A stretch of 8,426 nt of DNA, taken from the NCBI GenBank assembly GCA_031278665.1, contig JAITKC010000303.1, positions 1-8,426 on the forward strand, written 5' to 3'. Positions 1-6,012 of the stretch are shown here, piece after piece. The stretch's first letter is position 1, and every line of letters begins with the position of its first letter. A program made the position numbers and the translations under genes. The notes below the pieces were generated by a model that had not been told where the DNA came from, did not search any database, and saw only the letters and a program-made list of their open reading frames with translations. This DNA comes from Bifidobacteriaceae bacterium (GTDB lineage Bacteria > Actinomycetota > Actinomycetes > Actinomycetales > WQXJ01).

Positions 1-38
1 GAGCCGGGCGGTCCCAACACGACCAGGCGCCGTTTCAC
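1..38 (-). CDS. adk: Adenylate kinase, first 12 codons (partial, runs off window)
   Basis: The first codons after secY read M-K-R-R-L-V-V-L-G-P-P-G followed by a TC- (Ser) codon cut by the window edge. This is the start of the first beta strand and the Walker A loop (GPPGxGKGT) of adenylate kinase, the cytoplasmic enzyme that interconverts ATP + AMP and 2 ADP. The GTG start at 38-36 shares four bases (GTGA) with the TGA stop of secY at 37-35, so translation is probably coupled. A GAGGG inside the last secY codons, about nine bases upstream, could serve as ribosome binding site. adk directly after secY is the usual actinobacterial order. Only the N-terminus is visible, so the call rests on the short motif plus position. 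Confidence 0.85.
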   Translation of the reverse strand, partial: MKRRLVVLGPPG

Positions 39-1339
39 CTCAAGAAGCCCTCGTAGTGGCGCTGCTGGAGCTGCGACTCGATCTGTTTGACAGTGTCCAG
101 GCCGACTCCGACGATGATCAACAGAGTGGTGCCGCCGAACGGCAGGTTCTGGTTGATGCCGAGCAACCCGAACAAGACTTGCGGGATCAACGCCACCACC
201 GCCAGGTAAATCGAACCGGGCGTGGTGATCCGGTTGATCACGTAGCTGAGGTATTCGGCCGTCGGCCGGCCGGCTCGGATGCCGGGGATGAAGCCGCCGT
301 ACTTCTTCATATTGTCGGCCACCTCTTCGGGGTTGAAGGTGATGGCGGTGTAGAAGAAGCAGAAGAAGATGGTCAGCGCCGCGTACAGGATCATGTAGAG
401 GGCGTCGGTCTGCCCCATATTGGCGGCGATCCACTGGACCACCGGATTGGTTTGGTCGGTGACGAACTGCGTGATCATCGAAGGCAAAGTCAGCAGCGAC
501 GAGGAGAAGATAATCGGGATGACGCCGGCGGTGTTGATCTTAATCGGGATGTAGGTGGTCGAGCCGCCGTAAGTGCGCCGCCCAACCATCCGTTTGGCGT
601 ATTGCACCCGGATGCGCCGCTGCGACTGCTCGACGAACACGATCGCCGCGATCACGGCCACGAACACGGCCAACACCACGACGAAGTTGGTCAGGCCGCC
701 GTTGGACTGGCCGAGGATCTGGCCCATCGAACTGGGGAACCCGGCCACGATCGAGGTGAAGATCAGCAGCGACATGCCGTTGCCGACGCCTTTTTCGGTG
801 ATCAACTCGCCCAGCCACATAATCAGGCCGGTGCCGGCCGTCATGGTGATGATCATCAGCGCGACTGTCCAGGGCGTGTCCGGGTCGATCACTTTGGTGT
901 CGGTGCCGACTTGGCCGAATAACACGCCGCTGCGGGCGGTCGTGATGACGGCCGTCGATTGCAGCACGGCCAGCGCGATCGTCAGGTAGCGGGTGTACTG
1001 GGTCAGCTTGGTCTGGCCGGATTGGCCCTCTTTGTGCAGCGCCTCGAAACGCGGGATGACCACCCGCAGCAATTGCACAATGATCGACGCGGTGATGTAC
1101 GGCATGATCCCAAGCGCGAAGACCGACAACTGCAACAGCCCGCCGCCGGAGAACAGGTTGATCAAGCCGAGCAGATCGTTGCCGGAGGCCTGTTTCTGGA
1201 TCGAGTTGATGGCGGCGTAGTCGACGCCCGGCGTCGGGATAAACGACCCGAGCCGAAAGAGCACCATGATGCCGATGGTGAACAACAGCTTGCGGCGCAG
1301 GTCGGGGGTCCTGAACGCCTTGGCGAATGTTCCTAGCAC
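35..1339 (-). CDS. secY: Preprotein translocase subunit SecY
   Basis: SecY is the pore-forming subunit of the SecYEG channel in the cytoplasmic membrane, which secretes unfolded preproteins with SecA and inserts membrane proteins from translating ribosomes. The 434-residue product is the normal family length. It opens with the cytoplasmic AFRTPDLRRKLLFT segment, then a first hydrophobic helix (about residues 19-39) and the plug/second-helix region with IPTPGVDY and a glycine-rich LFSGGGLLQLSVFALGIMPYI-type stretch. Many further hydrophobic segments agree with ten transmembrane helices. The conserved cytoplasmic loop (about residues 335-365, FNPEEVADNMKKYGGFIPGIR) contacts ribosome and SecA. 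The GTG start at 1339-1337 follows an AGGAAGGA-type ribosome binding site within ten bases and gives the actinobacterial N-terminus MLGTFAKAF. An 81-base gap with an inverted repeat separates it from rplO, and it overlaps adk by four bases. Confidence 0.98.
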   Translation of the reverse strand: MLGTFAKAFRTPDLRRKLLFTIGIMVLFRLGSFIPTPGVDYAAINSIQKQASGNDLLGLINLFSGGGLLQLSVFALGIMPYITASIIVQLLRVVIPRFEALHKEGQSGQTKLTQYTRYLTIALAVLQSTAVITTARSGVLFGQVGTDTKVIDPDTPWTVALMIITMTAGTGLIMWLGELITEKGVGNGMSLLIFTSIVAGFPSSMGQILGQSNGGLTNFVVVLAVFVAVIAAIVFVEQSQRRIRVQYAKRMVGRRTYGGSTTYIPIKINTAGVIPIIFSSSLLTLPSMITQFVTDQTNPVVQWIAANMGQTDALYMILYAALTIFFCFFYTAITFNPEEVADNMKKYGGFIPGIRAGRPTAEYLSYVINRITTPGSIYLAVVALIPQVLFGLLGINQNLPFGGTTLLIIVGVGLDTVKQIESQLQQRHYEGFLR

Positions 1340-1364
1340 GGGGGTCCTTCCTCCATCATGGGGA

Positions 1365-1405
1365 AAGCCGTGGGCCGGCGGCCGTTGTGGCGTCGATCAC
1401 GGCTT
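1365..1405 (-). repeat. Inverted repeat in the rplO-secY gap (possible RNA hairpin)
   Basis: Read on the coding strand, AAGCCGTG (1405-1398) and CACGGCTT (1372-1365) form a perfect 8-bp stem around a 25-base loop. The loop itself contains GGCC-GCC-GGCC (1383-1373), which could form a small inner stem. The structure lies in the untranslated gap between the rplO stop and the secY ribosome binding site. Only a short TTT run follows, so it does not look like a strong intrinsic terminator. It might be an attenuator, an RNA processing or stability element, or chance in G+C-rich DNA. I found no convincing -35/-10 promoter in this gap. Confidence 0.45.
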
Positions 1406-1420
1406 GTCTCACTCTAGCCG

Positions 1421-2056
1421 CTAGACGTTGACCACGCCGCCGGCGGCTTCGATCTTGTCTTTGGCCGCCGCCGACGTCGCCTCGACGTTGACCGTCAGTT
1501 TGACGCCGATTTCGCCGCCGGCCAGGATCTTGACCGGCTGGCCTTTGCGCACCGCCCCGCGCGCCGCCAGATCGGCCGAGGTCACCTCGCCGCCTTCCGG
1601 ATACAGTTCGCCCAGCCGGTCGAGGTTGACCACCTGGTACTCCTTGCGGAACGGGTTCTTGAAACCGCGCAGTTTCGGCAGCCGCATCTGCAACGGCATC
1701 TGCCCGCCCTCGAATCGCGCCGGCACCTGCCCGCGCGCTTTAGTGCCTTTGGTGCCGCGCCCGGCCGTCTTGCCTTTCGACGACTCGCCCCGGCCGACCC
1801 GGGTCTTGGCTTTCTTCGAGCCCGGCGCCGGCCGCAGGTGGTGAACTTTGAGCACATGGCCGCGGTCCTTCGATTTGGACGATGCCGCCGCCACGGTCCC
1901 AGCCGCGCCGTCTTTTCCGCCGGGGCCGTCTTCAGCCGCCGGTGCCGACGATGCCGCCGGTGCCGCCAGGGCAGCCGGCGCCGCCAGGGCGGCCGGGGCC
2001 GCCTCAGTCGGCTCGGGCTCGGCCGCGCCCTTCGCCTTGTCCTTCTTGTCAGCCAT
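1421..2056 (-). CDS. rplO: 50S ribosomal protein L15 with long Ala/Pro-rich N-terminal extension
   Basis: L15 binds 23S rRNA and is a late-assembling component of the 50S subunit. Residues from about 68 onward are a complete L15: [22 protein letters not shown], the glycine/lysine-rich [14 protein letters not shown] segment, [31 protein letters not shown] and the C-terminal IEAAGGVV. The ATG at 2056-2054 gives 211 residues, about 65 more than typical L15. The extra N-terminus is low-complexity Ala/Pro with scattered acidic and lysine residues, including two APAALA repeats. An in-frame GTG at 1855-1853 (codon 68), with AAGGA ten bases upstream, would give a canonical 144-residue L15, so two starts are possible. 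I prefer the ATG because it lies two bases after the rpmD stop, has GAGGAG 11 bases upstream, and its reading frame stays open. Identity is certain; the start is less so. Confidence 0.95.
   Translation of the reverse strand: MADKKDKAKGAAEPEPTEAAPAALAAPAALAAPAASSAPAAEDGPGGKDGAAGTVAAASSKSKDRGHVLKVHHLRPAPGSKKAKTRVGRGESSKGKTAGRGTKGTKARGQVPARFEGGQMPLQMRLPKLRGFKNPFRKEYQVVNLDRLGELYPEGGEVTSADLAARGAVRKGQPVKILAGGEIGVKLTVNVEATSAAAKDKIEAAGGVVNV
1962..2003 (-). repeat. 18-bp in-frame tandem repeat within rplO extension
   Basis: About 2.3 copies of an 18-base unit (1962-1979, 1980-1997, then a 6-base partial copy), differing at only a few bases, encode the repeated APAALA hexapeptide in the L15 N-terminal extension. 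The unit is a multiple of three, so gain or loss of copies would keep the frame. This points to replication slippage as the origin of part of the extension. Confidence 0.7.
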
Positions 2057-2058
2057 TG

Positions 2059-2241
2059 TCAGTTCATCTCCTCAACTTTGACCAGGTGCGCCACAGTCCG
2101 GACCATTCCCCGCACGACGGGTCCGTCCGGCCGCTCGACGCTCTGGCCGATCTTCCTCAGCCCCAGCGAACGCAGCGTCTCGCGCTGATTGCGCCGGCCG
2201 CCAATCCCGGATTTGATCTGCGTGATCTTCAAAGTCGCCAC
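2059..2241 (-). CDS. rpmD: 50S ribosomal protein L30
   Basis: L30 is a small 50S protein bound to 23S rRNA. The product fits bacterial L30 throughout: [13 protein letters not shown], then [27 protein letters not shown] and a HLVKVEE C-terminus. I chose GTG at 2241-2239 (60 residues, M-A-T-L-K-I-T-Q). A perfect AAGGAG (2252-2247) sits five bases before it, and the family usually starts two residues before the first beta strand. The alternative GTG at 2247-2245, which would overlap the rpsE stop as GTGA, is covered by that same ribosome binding site and would need a weaker one. With the chosen start, two bases separate it from the rpsE stop. rplO begins two bases after its TGA. Confidence 0.95.
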   Translation of the reverse strand: MATLKITQIKSGIGGRRNQRETLRSLGLRKIGQSVERPDGPVVRGMVRTVAHLVKVEEMN

Positions 2242-2243
2242 AA

Positions 2244-2906
2244 TCACTCCTTCGCGCCCTGAACCGCCGCCGCTTGCGCCCGCAGCAGTTGCGGCGGGGC
2301 CACCCGCTCCAAGGCCAGGCCGCGGCGAACAGCCACCGATTGCGGCTCTTCCAGGGCCTTGAGGGCCGCCACGGTGGCGTGGGCGATGTTGATGGCGTTA
2401 GACGACCCGAGCGACTTCGACAACACGTCATGAACCCCGGCGCACTCCAGAACGGCCCGGACCGGGCCGCCCGCGATCACGCCGGTGCCCGGCGCGGCCG
2501 GGCGCAGATAGACCACGCCGGCGGCGGCCTGGCCTTGAATCGGGTGCGGAATGGTCTTCTGGATCCTGGGAACCCGGAAGAAGGACTTCTTGGCTTCTTC
2601 AACGCCCTTGGCGATGGCGGCCGGAACCTCCTTGGCTTTGCCGTAGCCGACGCCGACGGTGCCGTCGCCATCGCCCACCACCACCAAAGCGGTGAACGAG
2701 AACCGGCGTCCGCCCTTGACCACCTTGGCGACGCGGTTGATCGAGACGACCCGTTCTAAGAACTGGTTGCGGTCATCGTCGCGCCCGCTCCGGCGTTGGT
2801 CGCGCCGGCCGGAGTCGCGCCGGCCGCCGCCGTCCCGGCCGCCGCCGTCCCGACCGCCGTCGCGGCGGTCGTTCGAGTCCCCGCCCACACGCTGCTCGCC
2901 AGCCAT
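2244..2906 (-). CDS. rpsE: 30S ribosomal protein S5 with Arg/Asp/Gly-rich N-terminal extension
   Basis: S5 sits on the solvent side of the 30S subunit and helps govern decoding accuracy. The 220-residue product has the dsRNA-binding-like domain at about 50-115 ([47 protein letters not shown]) and the C-terminal domain at about 125-205 ([34 protein letters not shown]). The loop where spectinomycin-resistance changes are known in the family (VKGGR, 63-67) looks unaltered. Residues 1-47 are an extension rich in Arg, Asp and Gly (RDGGG repeats); extensions of this kind are common in actinobacterial S5. The ATG at 2906-2904 has only a GGAAGG 11 bases upstream. It overlaps the TGA of a short upstream reading frame as TGATG, which may couple translation. 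A 90-base gap separates it from rplR. Confidence 0.98.
   Translation of the reverse strand: MAGEQRVGGDSNDRRDGGRDGGGRDGGGRRDSGRRDQRRSGRDDDRNQFLERVVSINRVAKVVKGGRRFSFTALVVVGDGDGTVGVGYGKAKEVPAAIAKGVEEAKKSFFRVPRIQKTIPHPIQGQAAAGVVYLRPAAPGTGVIAGGPVRAVLECAGVHDVLSKSLGSSNAINIAHATVAALKALEEPQSVAVRRGLALERVAPPQLLRAQAAAVQGAKE
2247..2252 (-). promoter_or_regulatory. Ribosome binding site of rpmD (decides the start)
   Basis: The coding strand reads AAGGAG here, five bases before GTG 2241-2239. It overlaps the upstream candidate GTG 2247-2245, which argues against that codon as the start. Confidence 0.7.
2821..2865 (-). repeat. 15-bp in-frame tandem repeat within rpsE extension
   Basis: Two identical 15-base units (2821-2835 and 2836-2850) are followed by a diverged third copy (2851-2865). 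They encode the RDGGG-type pentapeptide repeats of the S5 N-terminal extension. The length is a multiple of three, which fits slippage within the coding frame. Confidence 0.75.
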
Positions 2907-2938
2907 CAGATGCTCTGCCTTCCGTCGTTCTTCGTCAT
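2906..2938 (-). CDS. Candidate ten-residue mini-cistron ahead of rpsE
   Basis: A short reading frame, [10 protein letters not shown], starts at ATG 2938-2936 and ends in TGA at 2908-2906, overlapping the rpsE ATG as TGATG. It has a good ribosome binding site, AGGAG at 2948-2944, five bases before its ATG, whereas rpsE itself has only GGAAGG 11 bases away. It is not in frame with rpsE. The arrangement would let ribosomes load on the mini-cistron and restart on rpsE. The peptide resembles nothing I know. A ten-codon frame can occur by chance, so this is a candidate only. Confidence 0.35.
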   Translation of the reverse strand: MTKNDGRQSI

Positions 2939-2996
2939 CGGTGCTCCTGCCCGGACCGCCGACCGGCGCAAACGCCCGCCCGCGGCCTCAAGTTCG

Positions 2997-3362
2997 CTAG
3001 AGGATCAGCCCGCCCTCGCGGGCGCCGTCGGCCACGGCGGCCACCCGGCCGTGGTACTTGTTGCCGCCGCGGTCAAACACCACGGTCTCGATGCCGGCCG
3101 ATTTCGCCCGCTCGGCGATCAGTTCGCCAACCCTCTTGGCCTTGGCCGTCTTGTCGGCCTTCAGCGCCCGCAGTTCGGCCTCCATACTCGAGGCCGACAC
3201 CAGGGTGTGCCCAATCGTGTCGTCGATCACCTGGACCAGCATGTGACGCGATGAGCGGGTGACCGCCAACCGAGGCCTTAGGGCGGTGCCCTTGACCGTC
3301 TTGCGCACCCGGTGGTGGCGCTTGGCCCGCTGGACCGCACGAGATGGGGTCGCCATGGTCAC
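2997..3362 (-). CDS. rplR: 50S ribosomal protein L18
   Basis: L18 binds 5S rRNA and, with L5, anchors it in the central protuberance of the 50S subunit. The 121-residue product shows the basic N-terminal region (about 9-22, [12 protein letters not shown]), then [24 protein letters not shown], the LVSASS turn, and the C-terminal [26 protein letters not shown] typical of the family. The GTG at 3362-3360 overlaps the rplF TGA as GTGA and has AAAGG seven bases upstream. An in-frame ATG at 3356-3354, two codons later, is an alternative start with poorer spacing. A 90-base gap follows its TAG before rpsE. Confidence 0.97.
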   Translation of the reverse strand: MTMATPSRAVQRAKRHHRVRKTVKGTALRPRLAVTRSSRHMLVQVIDDTIGHTLVSASSMEAELRALKADKTAKAKRVGELIAERAKSAGIETVVFDRGGNKYHGRVAAVADGAREGGLIL

Positions 3363-3901
3363 TTACCAGCCTTTCCAACCTTGCGGCGCACCACTTCGCC
3401 TTGGTAACGCACGCCTTTGCCTTTGTACGGCTCCGGTTTGCGGAGTTTGCGGATATTCGCCGCCACCTCCCCGACCTGCTCTTTGTCGATCCCGGAAACC
3501 GAGAACCGGGTCGGAATGTCAACTGTGAAACTGATCCCCTCCGGCGCCTTGACCAGCACCGGATGAGAGAAGCCGAGCGAGAACTCGAGGTCGCCGTCCC
3601 GGTTGACAACCCGGTAGCCGGTCCCGACGATCTCCATCACCTTGGTGTAGCCCTCGGTCACGCCGGTCACCATATTGGCCACCAAGGAGCGCGACAGGCC
3701 GTGCATCGAGCGCGAGCGGCGTTCCTCGTCCGGCACGCTGACCACCACGGCCCCCGAATCGTCGCGGGCCACCGCCACCGGCTCCGGCAGCACCCGGCTG
3801 AGTTCGCCCTTCGGTCCTTTGACCGTCACGCGGCGGCCGTCAATCGTCACGTCCACCCCGGGAGGGACCGGAACCGGCAGTTTGCCAATACGCGATGTCA
3901 T
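3359..3901 (-). CDS. rplF: 50S ribosomal protein L6
   Basis: L6 binds 23S rRNA near the sarcin-ricin loop and the factor-binding region. At 180 residues the length is normal. It opens with [20 protein letters not shown], has the first domain with [10 protein letters not shown] (about 28-37), the linker with [20 protein letters not shown], and the second domain ending in [19 protein letters not shown], the family's C-terminal signature. The ATG at 3901-3899 is preceded by AGGAGG, eight bases away, which overlaps the TAG stop of rpsH (TAGGAGG). Twelve bases separate the two genes. Its TGA overlaps the rplR start. Confidence 0.98.
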   Translation of the reverse strand: MTSRIGKLPVPVPPGVDVTIDGRRVTVKGPKGELSRVLPEPVAVARDDSGAVVVSVPDEERRSRSMHGLSRSLVANMVTGVTEGYTKVMEIVGTGYRVVNRDGDLEFSLGFSHPVLVKAPEGISFTVDIPTRFSVSGIDKEQVGEVAANIRKLRKPEPYKGKGVRYQGEVVRRKVGKAGK

Positions 3902-3913
3902 TTGCCTTTCCTC

Positions 3914-4312
3914 CTACCAGACGTAGGCGAGGACTTCCCCGCCCACACCTTTCTTGGCCGCTTGCCGGTCGGTCAGCAAGCCGGACGACGTCGACAAGAT
4001 GGCGATCCCAAGCCCGCCCAACACCCTGGGCAGATTAGTCGATTTGGCGTAGACGCGCAGACCCGGCTTGGAAATCCGGCGCAGTCCGGCCAGCGCCCGC
4101 TGACGGCCCGCCCCGTACTTCAAATCGACCCGCAGGGTCGCGCCGACCGGCGCCTCCTCCTGGGACCAGCCGGCGATGTAGCCCTCCTGGCGCAGAATCT
4201 GGGCGATGCCGGCCTTCATCTTCGAGTACGGCATCTCCACCGACTCGTGGTGGGCGGCGTTCGCGTTGCGGATGCGCGTCAACATATCCGCGATCGGATC
4301 GGTCATTGTCAT
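3914..4312 (-). CDS. rpsH: 30S ribosomal protein S8
   Basis: S8 binds helix 21 of 16S rRNA and organises the 30S platform. In E. coli it also represses the spc operon by binding the mRNA near rplE. The 132-residue product has the N-terminal [14 protein letters not shown] motif, [17 protein letters not shown], and the C-terminal signature with [26 protein letters not shown]. The ATG at 4312-4310 is preceded by AAGGTGG eight bases upstream. A second in-frame ATG, two codons later (4306-4304), is a less likely start. The gene follows a 79-base gap that contains a strong hairpin. Whether S8 represses this operon cannot be judged from the sequence. Confidence 0.98.
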   Translation of the reverse strand: MTMTDPIADMLTRIRNANAAHHESVEMPYSKMKAGIAQILRQEGYIAGWSQEEAPVGATLRVDLKYGAGRQRALAGLRRISKPGLRVYAKSTNLPRVLGGLGIAILSTSSGLLTDRQAAKKGVGGEVLAYVW

Positions 4313-4350
4313 GTGGGTGTCCCCACCTTCCCCGCCCCGGTTTCCTCCCG

Positions 4351-4369
4351 CGCCCGGCTCGGCCGGGCG
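4351..4369 (-). repeat. Perfect G+C hairpin in the rpsZ-rpsH gap
   Basis: The coding strand reads CGCCCGGC-CGA-GCCGGGCG: an 8-bp all-G/C stem with a three-base loop, in the 79-base untranslated gap between rpsZ and rpsH. No T run follows, so it is not a typical intrinsic terminator. It ends 38 bases before the rpsH start codon. Possible roles are mRNA processing or stability, weak attenuation, or protein binding. G+C-rich DNA also makes such repeats by chance, but its position in one of the few real gaps is suggestive. Confidence 0.55.
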
Positions 4370-4391
4370 GATGGACCTTGGGCGTAGTCGA

Positions 4392-4577
4392 TTACCAACT
4401 GGATTTCGTCACTCCGGGCAACTCGCCCATGTGCGTCAGATCGCGCAGACACACCCGGCAGAGCCCAAACTTGCGGTAGACGCTGCGCGGCCGGCCGCAG
4501 CGGTTGCAGCGCGTGTAGGCCCGCACCTTGAACTTCGGGGTGCGGGCGGCTTTGACAATAAGAGCCTTCTTAGCCAA
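4392..4577 (-). CDS. rpsZ: 30S ribosomal protein S14, zinc-binding short type
   Basis: S14 is a late-assembling protein of the 30S head. The 61-residue product is the short C+ form: C24-x2-C27 and C40-x2-C43 (CNRC, CRVC) bind one zinc ion. It ends in the family's [11 protein letters not shown]. The start is TTG (4577-4575): AAGGAG lies seven bases before it, and [12 protein letters not shown] matches the family N-terminus exactly. The ribosome binding site is formed by the last L5 codons (KEN), and only one base separates the rplE stop from the TTG. A rare start codon in an abundant ribosomal protein is unusual. Actinobacteria often also have a longer zinc-free S14 elsewhere, which cannot be checked here. 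The symbol rpsN (type Z) is also used. Confidence 0.97.
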   Translation of the reverse strand: MAKKALIVKAARTPKFKVRAYTRCNRCGRPRSVYRKFGLCRVCLRDLTHMGELPGVTKSSW

Positions 4578-4578
4578 A

Positions 4579-5280
4579 TCAGTTCTCCTTGAACGGGAAG
4601 CCGAGCGCCCGCAGCAGCGCCCGGCCCTGGTCGTCGTTGGCGGCGGTGGTCACCAAGGTGATATCCATCCCCCGGACCCGATCGATGTGGTCTTGGTCGA
4701 TCTCGTGGAAGACGGACTGCTCGGTCAAGCCGAAGGTGTAGTTGCCCTGGCCGTCGAACTGGCGGTCGGACAGTCCCCGGAAGTCGCGGATGCGCGGCAA
4801 GGCGATGGTCAGCAGACGGTCGCAGAACTCCCACATGCGGTCGCCGCGCAGTGTCACATGGGCGCCGATCGGCATCCCCTCACGCAATTTGAACTGCGCG
4901 ATCGACTTGCGGGCCCGGGTCACAGTCGGCTTTTGCCCGGTGATCAGGGTTAGGTCGGCGACCGCGCCGTCGATCAGCTTGGAGTCGCGGGCGGCTTCGC
5001 CGACACCCATGTTGACCACGATCTTGGTCAGCCTGGGCACCTGGTTGACATTGCCGAATCCGAACTCCTGGCGCAGCGCCGAAACAATCTCCTGGCGGTA
5101 GCGGACTTTCAGGCGAGGCGGCTCCGGAGCTTTGCCGACGGCATCGGACACCACGTCCCCCGGCTTGGCCTGGGCCGCTTTGGCGGCCTGCGCTTTGGCG
5201 GCCTGCGCCTTAGTCGGAGCGGCCTTCGCGGCCGGCTTCCGGGCGGCCTGCGCTTTCGCGTCTTTGGTCTTGGCGGGCAT
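4579..5280 (-). CDS. rplE: 50S ribosomal protein L5 with Ala/Lys-rich N-terminal extension
   Basis: L5 binds 5S rRNA in the central protuberance and forms the B1b bridge to the 30S head. Residues 55-233 (179 residues) are a full canonical L5: [78 protein letters not shown], and the C-terminal ALGFPFKEN. Residues 1-54 are extra: Ala, Lys, Gln and Pro in a pattern of AKAQA repeats, like the lysine/alanine tails of histone H1-like proteins. The ATG at 5280-5278 has AAGGAG nine bases upstream and lies three bases after the rplX stop, so I accept the extension as translated. I saw no internal start that fits the core. Its function is unknown. Confidence 0.97.
   Translation of the reverse strand: MPAKTKDAKAQAARKPAAKAAPTKAQAAKAQAAKAAQAKPGDVVSDAVGKAPEPPRLKVRYRQEIVSALRQEFGFGNVNQVPRLTKIVVNMGVGEAARDSKLIDGAVADLTLITGQKPTVTRARKSIAQFKLREGMPIGAHVTLRGDRMWEFCDRLLTIALPRIRDFRGLSDRQFDGQGNYTFGLTEQSVFHEIDQDHIDRVRGMDITLVTTAANDDQGRALLRALGFPFKEN
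4585..4590 (-). promoter_or_regulatory. Ribosome binding site of rpsZ inside rplE (supports a TTG start)
   Basis: AAGGAG on the coding strand, spelled by the Lys-Glu codons of the conserved L5 C-terminus, sits seven bases before the TTG of rpsZ. No in-frame ATG or GTG lies at a family-compatible position. Confidence 0.7.
5177..5206 (-). repeat. Perfect 15-bp tandem repeat within rplE extension
   Basis: Two identical 15-base units (5177-5191 and 5192-5206) encode the repeated AKAQA pentapeptide of the L5 N-terminal extension. A diverged copy is visible near 5243-5260. The third codon positions are also identical, which points to recent duplication rather than selection on the peptide alone. 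Confidence 0.75.
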
Positions 5281-5283
5281 CGG

Positions 5284-5625
5284 CTAAAGCTCCTTACCGG
5301 ACTTCTTGGCGTAGCGGACCCGGACCTGGCGCATCCGGCCGTCGCGCTCGACGGTCTCGACGCGGTACCCGACACGAGTCGGCTGGCGCGTCTCCGGGTC
5401 GACGATCATCACATTGGAGACATGGATCGGGGCGTCGACGGTCTCCCGGCCGCCGGTCTTGGCGCCGCGGGCCGACTGGCCCACTTTGGTGTGGCGGACC
5501 ACCCGGTTCACCCCTTCGACGATGACGCGGTCGGTGTCCCGCAGGACCTCCAGGACCCGGCCCTGTTTGCCGGCGTCGCGCCCCGATATCACCTGCACCA
5601 AGTCGTGCTTCTTGATTTTGGCCAT
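5284..5625 (-). CDS. rplX: 50S ribosomal protein L24
   Basis: L24 is one of the initiators of 50S assembly and binds the 5' end of 23S rRNA. The 113-residue product begins MAKIKKHDLVQVISGRDAGK, containing the KOW motif (about residues 8-27), followed by VEGVNRVVRHTK, the conserved DAPIHVSNVMIVDP segment and a basic C-terminus. The reading frame stays open far upstream into rplN, but the ATG at 5625-5623 is clearly the start. It matches the family N-terminus, has GGAGGT nine bases upstream, and lies two bases after the rplN stop. No unusual extension is present. Confidence 0.98.
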   Translation of the reverse strand: MAKIKKHDLVQVISGRDAGKQGRVLEVLRDTDRVIVEGVNRVVRHTKVGQSARGAKTGGRETVDAPIHVSNVMIVDPETRQPTRVGYRVETVERDGRMRQVRVRYAKKSGKEL

Positions 5626-5627
5626 CG

Positions 5628-5996
5628 CTACAGCACCTCCGGGGCCAGCGAAATGATCTTCATGAACTTCTTGTCCCGCAACTCGCGCCCAACCGGGCCG
5701 AAGATGCGGGTGCCGCGCGGTTCGCCATCGGGCTTCAAAATGACGGCGGCGTTCTCGTCGAAACGGATGTAACTGCCGTCCGGACGGCGGCGCTCCTTGG
5801 CGACCCGGACCACCACGGCCTTGACGACATCGCCTTTGCGGACGTTGCCGCCGGGGATGGCGTCTTTGACGGTGGCGACAATCGTGTCGCCAATCGAGGC
5901 GTAGCGCCGGCCGGAGCCGCCCAGCACCCGGATGCACAGAATCTCCTTGGCGCCGGTGTTATCCGCCACCTTCAGGCGGGTCTCCTGCTGAATCAT
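5628..5996 (-). CDS. rplN: 50S ribosomal protein L14
   Basis: L14 binds 23S rRNA at the subunit interface (bridge B8) and is the target site of the silencing factor RsfS in bacteria. The 122-residue product is near-invariant with the family: [73 protein letters not shown], and [28 protein letters not shown] at the end. The ATG at 5996-5994 has GAGGGG eight bases upstream. It is the first spc-group gene and follows rpsQ by only 16 bases, with no sign of a terminator or promoter between the groups. Confidence 0.99.
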   Translation of the reverse strand: MIQQETRLKVADNTGAKEILCIRVLGGSGRRYASIGDTIVATVKDAIPGGNVRKGDVVKAVVVRVAKERRRPDGSYIRFDENAAVILKPDGEPRGTRIFGPVGRELRDKKFMKIISLAPEVL

Positions 5997-6012
5997 CCCT
6001 CAAACCCCTCGC

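Noticed and set aside
56..922. Long plus-strand reading frame opposite secY
   Set aside because: It is antisense to the well-conserved SecY frame, has a composition dominated by Arg, Asp, Gly and His typical of G+C-rich shadow frames, and shows no family motif.
1340..1420. Promoter for secY in the gap
   Set aside because: A TAGAGT resembling a -10 box is present just after the rplO stop, but no -35 box lies at proper spacing, so there is not enough to call a promoter.
2245..2247. GTG as start of rpmD with a GTGA overlap with rpsE
   Set aside because: The best ribosome binding site, AAGGAG, abuts and overlaps this codon. The GTG two codons later has correct five-base spacing and a better family fit. 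It remains possible but less likely.
4351..4369. Intrinsic terminator between rpsZ and rpsH
   Set aside because: The stem is strong but no T run follows on the coding strand, and downstream genes of the same essential operon need the transcript.
3344..4387. Plus-strand frame of 347 codons opposite rplF and rpsH
   Set aside because: It crosses two conserved genes and the gap between them on the other strand. Its His/Arg/Pro-rich composition is that of a shadow frame in G+C-rich DNA.
5626..5937. Upstream in-frame continuation of rplX into rplN, giving a 217-residue protein
   Set aside because: The upstream part overlaps L14 coding sequence and has no L24 similarity. ATG 5625 has a good ribosome binding site and the exact family N-terminus.
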